Shown here: piece by piece, positions 30,208-35,000 of the stretch
Layout of the letters: the number at the start of each line of letters is the position of its first letter
Numbering within the stretch: position 1 is the first letter of the stretch
Assembly (NCBI GenBank): GCA_016946835.1
Contig: JACVTC010000030.1
Span: 945,001 to 980,000 of the forward strand
Direction of reading: 5' to 3'
Length of the DNA: 35,000 bases
DNA from: Neocallimastix lanati (nom. inval.)
Lineage: Eukaryota > Neocallimastigomycota > Neocallimastigomycetes > Neocallimastigales > Neocallimastigaceae
Program-made: the position numbers and the translations under genes
The notes under the pieces: generated by a model
The model's database searches: none
What the model was told of the DNA's origin: nothing
The model's input: the letters and a program-made list of their open reading frames with translations, nothing else

Positions 30208-32822
30208 AGTAATTTTCTTGAAAAAGATTCTGATGTAGAGAACCTTACGGAAAAGTTCTCTAAAATGAAGTTATACGTTTGTCATCGTTGTGGTAAACCT
30301 GGACACATTGCTTGTCATTGTAGGAATGAGATATCTCCAGAAATCTTAAAATATAAACATGAAAATTCATTTAAATTAATAAAGGGAAGTTCTCAATCTT
30401 CCCATAAATTTAAATAAAATTGTACTACTTTATCCCTCCGATGAAGAAGATTACTATTTGTACGCTTTAAAAAGAAAACGAAATAATGAAAATAATGAAG
30501 AAAATGAAATTAATGAATCTTCTTCCACTTCAATATCGGACACTAATACTATATCAAGAAAGAAGAGAGGAAGGAAACCAATATTTAAATATCCTAAAAT
30601 AATTGACCTTTCCATCTATAACAGCAAGACTATTCAAGACAACAAGAAACAAAATAATAAGACATAAATAATAGACGGCTTGGTGAGAACATTCAATATG
30701 ATGAAGAGATAAAAGAAAGTGAAATTAAAAAGAAGAACCCAAATACTCTTAACGATATTTTTAAAGCCACTGTTATGCTTAAAAACAATAAAGAATATAA
30801 TTTGTATGAAGCATTAAATAATACTAATGCTAACATATCTTTTGCTCAACTCTTTGCTGTTAGTCCTTCACTCAGAAAGTTATGTTCAAAAGGTCTCAAA
30901 TTGAATAATGAAGATTTAAGACACATGAATATGATTCAAAATTTTGATATAGAAGACTCTGATATGTCGAGAGTTGATGAAACTATAAATGAACTAGATT
31001 ATGCATTCAAGAATGATACACTTCAATTTGTTAAGGCTCCTGAAAAACCAGGAAATCAACTCTATTCTGTAAATAAATCTAATATTGCTGCTGTCTTAGG
31101 ATTTGTAGATAAAATTTCTTCTAAAGTATTAATTGATACTGATTCTGGTGTAAATGTAATTAAAAAATCTTTTTATAATAAAATTTCTAAAAACCATAAT
31201 GCTATCTTTAAGGAAAAAAAAACCTATTTTAAATTAGCAAGTAATACTGTAGTATCTGCCGATCATCAATAACTTTAAGATATTTATTATTATTATCATG
31301 ATAAACAAGACGACCATCAAGAAAAGAATAATTATTTTTAATATATTCATAAACAGGAGTAGGAATATCATCTGAAAGAATGTTTTCTGAAGGAATTCAA
31401 GTCTTTTCAATTGAATCAATTAAAATATCATCAGTATTATTTAACAAAATTTGCAAATTTTTAACATTTTTTTAAAATATCTTTAAAAGAAGTATTTCGT
31501 TTTACTACGTTAAAGTAAGAATCATTTGTATCATTTACAGGGTTTAATTCAATATAATTTTCACCTATATTACTGTGAGAAATAGAAGGAACTACTCATT
31601 ATTAATGGGTTTAATATATATATCATTAAAAGAATCTATTATATTATCAGATTTTAAATTTTCGGAAATTTTTGCAGCTAATGAGATAAAGAAAATGGCT
31701 CGTTGATGTGAAGGTACAATAACAGGAGCATCATTCATCCGTGTCATCCAAAATCCAAAACATTGAATTTATTTTTAATTTATTAAATTCTAAACATAAA
31801 AATACGACATGATCCAAAAGAAAAACATGAGCTTGTGGTAAAGGCTCATCTTGTAGGCCATGAAGGTGTCGCGAAAATACTTTCTCAATTGAAAGAAATT
31901 TACTATTGGCCAGGCATGAAAAGCAATGTGGAAACCGTTGTAAAAACTTGCTTTAAATGTCAATGCTATGGGCCTTCTCCTGTTCCAAAGGTTGTTCGTG
32001 TTGGTTTAGACATAGTTGGTCTTCTTATAGAAACTAAAACGGGTAATAGATTTATTATTGTTTTAATAGACTATTTTACTAAATGGATTGAAGCAAAAGC
32101 TACAAGAACTATTAACACTTCTGATGTTATAAAATTTCTACAAGAAGTCTTTTCTAGACATGGTGTTCCTGAAGTTATTATTACAGATAATGGAAGACAA
32201 TTCATTGCCAATATAACTAAAGCTACAATTGACTTATATGGAACATGGGTCAGATTTATTTTTCCCCGTCATCCAGAAGCAAATGGTCAAGTGGAATACG
32301 CAAATAGAGAAATTGTAAAAGTTTTAAGACATTTGCGAAAAACAAATAGAATGGGGAAATTTTCTTTTTTCTACTTTGTGGGCTTTGAGAACGACAAAGT
32401 CAAGCCTTACAGGATTTAGTAGTTTTGTGTTACTTTATGGAAGAAAAGACCTGTGGCCTTTAAGTGTTACTCTTCCGGACCTACCAAAAGAAAAAGATGA
32501 AACTGAGCTAGAATATAACGTAAGAAGATTTATTAGATATCAAGAATGGATTAAAGAAGCCGTTGATAATATTCAATATGCACATTCATATTGGTTACAA
32601 CGATCAAAGGCATCTTCTAATATGCTACATAAATATAAACCTGATGATTTAGTTCTTATAAAACATATTAATAGAAAGAAATTAGATCCTTATTATATAT
32701 AGGACCCTTTAAAGTATTAAAGTCTTCTAAACACTTTGGTTTTACAAACACTAGATACTAATACAATTTTAGGACGTAATATCCATATAAAAGATGTAAA
32801 ACCTTATTTGATATCAATATAA
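30208..32822 (+). pseudogene. Decayed Ty3/gypsy element: gag zinc knuckle, protease, integrase; RT/RNase H region missing
   Basis: Pieces in different frames. (1) 30208-30417, CCHC knuckle CHRCGKPGHIACHC. (2) about 30419-30667, acidic/basic segment (YPSDEEDYYLYALKRKR, KKRGRKP). (3) about 30655-31272, ending in a retropepsin-like stretch VLIDTDSGVNVIKKSF and a premature TAA. (4) 31802-32419, integrase with HHCC (HLVGH, CFKCQC) and catalytic core D (GLDIVGLL), D (ITDNGRQF), E (PEANGQVEYANRE). (5) a frameshift near 32366, then LWALRTTKSSLTGF and LLYGRKDLWPL to TAG at 32702. (6) further shifts, then YIGPFKVLKS and ILGRNIHIKDVKPYL to TAA at 32822. Between protease and integrase only ~540 bp remain where some 2 kb of reverse transcriptase and RNase H are expected. 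No chromodomain is seen, so it is a different lineage from the minus-strand fragment at 19-21 kb. At least four frameshifts make it non-functional. Confidence 0.85.
31262..31775 (-). pseudogene. Oppositely oriented decayed reading frame inside the gypsy relic, unidentified
   Basis: Reading the minus strand from ~31775: CFGFWMTRMNDAPVIVP, SHQRAIFFISLAAKISENL, FNDIYIKPINNE then a stop; a shifted frame gives VVPSISHSNIGENYIELNP, NDSYFNVVKRNTSFKDIL; after another shift NVKNLQILLNNTDDILIDS, a stop, and IPSENILSDDIPTPVYEYI, SFLDGRLVYHDNNNKYLKV, IDDRQ. The pieces are collinear and non-repetitive, so this was once a protein of at least ~160 residues, now broken by about two shifts and two stops. The end (DGRLVYHD...YLKV) vaguely resembles the RNase H-integrase linker of gypsy-type pol proteins, but I cannot assign it. 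Its ends coincide with the loss of protease homology (~31261) and return of integrase homology (~31800). Confidence 0.6.
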
Positions 32823-33794
32823 AAAATTTAAAAAGGTCAATCAAAATAGTAATAAAAATTTACAATCATTGAAGAAAAAAATTTTTTTTTCACATCACAC
32901 AAATTAAATTAATAAATTAAATATACAATAAAGTTTCAAAAAATTTTATTTCAATATAAAAAGGCTTTTAATTAAATTTAAAAGAAGAAATAAAAAAAAA
33001 TATAAAGTGGCCTTTTATAAAAATTATATATATATTTTAGAAATATTATTTTATTAATATTACATTTTATATATATATATAAAAATAACTTGTTAATGTA
33101 TTATTATAAAATATTAAAATTATATGAAATTTAGTAATAATATCTTTATTATTTTTATTTAGCTATCGATATTTTAAGAGGGAAGTCTTGATAAAGAATT
33201 ATAAAAAATTCATAGATTTTTATAAAAAGCAAACAAATACAAATTGTATACAAATTATTAAATGTATAATTTAAACAAATTAAAATTATATTTTTATAAT
33301 ATAATATATTAAAATATATTATATTACTAAAAATATATTATTATTAAAACTTTATTATTCCTAAAAATATGAAATTTATTAAATAATCAAATAGAAACAA
33401 TGTAAATTAAAAAAGGGAACTTTTAAATTAGAGAGAAAAGTTACAAAGACTAATTAATTAATTAATAAATAAAAGTTATATTTTTTTTAATAAAATATAC
33501 TTTAAACTATTTTTATTGTATTTTTAATGTATTAACAAAAATAAAAAAGATAAAAGCTTTAAATATTTATTTTATATTTTTGTTTTAATTGTTTTTTGTG
33601 TTATTTATAAAAAAACAAATAATCAAATATTATTTATTTTTATTTTATAAAAAGTTGTAAAATAATTCTCTTCTAAAAATAAGAATTAAAGGCAACTTCA
33701 GAATACATAAATTTATAAACTTAAATCAATATAAATTTTTGTATCAATTTTTTTTTTTAATTAAAATTAATAAATTGATCCATTTTATTAGAAA

Positions 33795-33825
<31 letters not shown>

Positions 33826-34567
33826 TAAATACCGTATGTTCATGGAGGATGATTTATTCTTAAAAATTTTAATAAAAAATTTTTATTTTTTATTTTTATT
33901 TTTTTTTTAATAAAAGTTTCCACTTATTTTATAAAAATATATATGTAAATTTTTGATTATTATTGTTTTTTTCATTATAATTTTATTTTTTTTTTATTTT
34001 ATTTTATTATAATTTTTATTCTTATTATTTTTTTCATTATAATTTTTTTTTATAATTTTTTTATTATGATTTTTTTTATTATCTGTTATTATCTATGATA
34101 TTAAACTTTATTTCTAACACTTTGCTATTGATTCTATAGTACAGCATACTGGGTTATGTAAACTAATCTATTCATAATTAATGAAATTTTTATTTTATTT
34201 TATTTATTTTATTTTATTTATTTTATTTTATTTATTTTTATTTTTTATTTTTTTTTTTATTTTTATTATTATTGTAAAAAAAAAAAAAAAAAGCATATTA
34301 ATAAAAAAAATTTGATGTTTATTTAAAATACATCCAAAAAGAAAAAGAATAAAATCTGATGATTATTAAAGATACAAATAAAAAAAAAAAGAAAGTTAAG
34401 AAAAGAAATCTGATGATTATTTAGGATAAACCATTCAATAAAATCTTTTTTTTTTTTAATTCATTGCATAAATTAAGTTCAGTAGATAAAATATTTTTAA
34501 TTAAAACCTTAAATTTATTTCATTTTATTTTCATAATTTTAATTAATATTAAATAATTAATAATTAA
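32823..34567. other. Non-coding AT-rich region downstream of the gypsy relic
   Basis: No open frame. AAGAGGGAAG at 33176-33185 is purine-rich and stands just before TGATAAAG at 33189; a matching ATCA end occurs at 33743-33746. A degraded 3' LTR of about 558 bp is therefore possible but has no second copy for proof. The rest is poly-T, poly-A and TTTTA repeats. Confidence 0.45.
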
Positions 34568-34572
34568 CTAAT

Positions 34573-34920
34573 TAAATAATAAATAATAAATAATAAATAA
34601 TAAATAATAAATAATAAATAATAAATAATAAATAATAAATAATAAATAATAAATAATAAATAATAGATAATAAATAATAAATAATAAATAATAAATAATA
34701 AATAATAAATAATAGATAATAAATAATAAATAATAAATAATAAATAATAAATAATAAATAATAGATAATAAATAATAGATAATAAATAATAAATAATACA
34801 TAATAAATAATAAAATAATAAATAATAAATAATACATAATAAATAATAAATAATACATAATAAATAATAAATAATACATAATAAATAATTAATAATAAAT
34901 AATAAATAATAAATAATAAA
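34573..34920. repeat. (TAAATAA)n heptanucleotide minisatellite, about 50 units
   Basis: Nearly pure 7-bp units with scattered TAGATAA and TACATAA variants. Because 7 is not a multiple of 3, the minus strand reads as a seven-residue repeat (YYLLFII) without stops; this is not a gene. The same heptamer (as TTTATTA) flanks the copia element at ~20890-20969 and 26797-26850. Confidence 0.95.
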
Positions 34921-35000
34921 TAAGAAAAGTCAAAAAAATATGAAATGAATTATCAAATATATATATATTTTTTTAAAAAATAATTAAAATAAAACTAATA

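Noticed and set aside
34568-34879. 103-codon open frame with a Tyr-Leu-Phe-Ile repeat on the minus strand
   Set aside because: It is the translation of a 7-bp minisatellite; stops are absent simply because the heptamer contains none in any phase on that strand.

Overview
This window is eukaryotic, extremely A+T-rich nuclear DNA. It has long poly-A and poly-T tracts, many microsatellites, intron-rich genes and Asn/Lys/Asp low-complexity protein segments. The base composition, the fungal-looking chaperone regulator, the Ty1/copia and Ty3/gypsy elements and a bacterial-looking Rpn-type nuclease gene best fit an anaerobic gut fungus (Neocallimastigomycota). That assignment is inference. Other very AT-rich eukaryotes are not excluded from sequence alone.

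The left part (1-15.5 kb) holds four spliced host genes. At 1-3088 (+) is the 3' part of a BRE/BABAM2 (BRCC45) homologue, a scaffold of the BRISC/BRCA1-A deubiquitinase complexes, which yeasts lack. Converging on it at 4022-8650 (-) is a five-exon DEAH-box RNA helicase of the DHX33/Dhr2 type, with large Asn/Asp/His-rich insertions in its C-terminal half. At 9496-10260 (-) is a two-exon, two-membrane-segment CxxC protein resembling the DUF4536/DMAC1 family. At 12751-15511 (+) is a three-exon ubiquitin-like plus BAG-domain Hsp70 co-chaperone with an Asn-rich linker. Fifteen introns were delimited by reading-frame continuity. Eight of them end in AAG, mostly after oligo-A, rather than in a pyrimidine tract.

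The right part (15.5-35 kb) is mostly low-complexity DNA and retroelements. It contains a foldback structure with 42-bp perfect arms (about 77 bp extended), a minus-strand Ty3/gypsy chromovirus integrase fragment with one in-frame stop, and a complete Ty1/copia element. The copia element has 273-bp LTRs differing at 2 positions, a 5-bp target duplication ATTAT, an intact 1713-aa polyprotein, a half-tRNA-type primer site and a polypurine tract. It sits inside a (TTTATTA)n tract. Beyond it are an Rpn/PD-(D/E)XK nuclease gene with a frameshift in an A7 tract, a second heavily decayed Ty3/gypsy relic whose reverse-transcriptase region is replaced by an oppositely oriented decayed reading frame, and a long heptanucleotide minisatellite at the right edge.

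The most notable points are the BRISC scaffold subunit in a probable fungus, the copia primer site matching the anticodon arm of tRNA-Lys(CUU), the E-to-D change in the catalytic triad of its otherwise intact integrase, the palindrome plus 5'-end duplication in front of the Rpn gene, and the antisense reading frame inside the gypsy relic.
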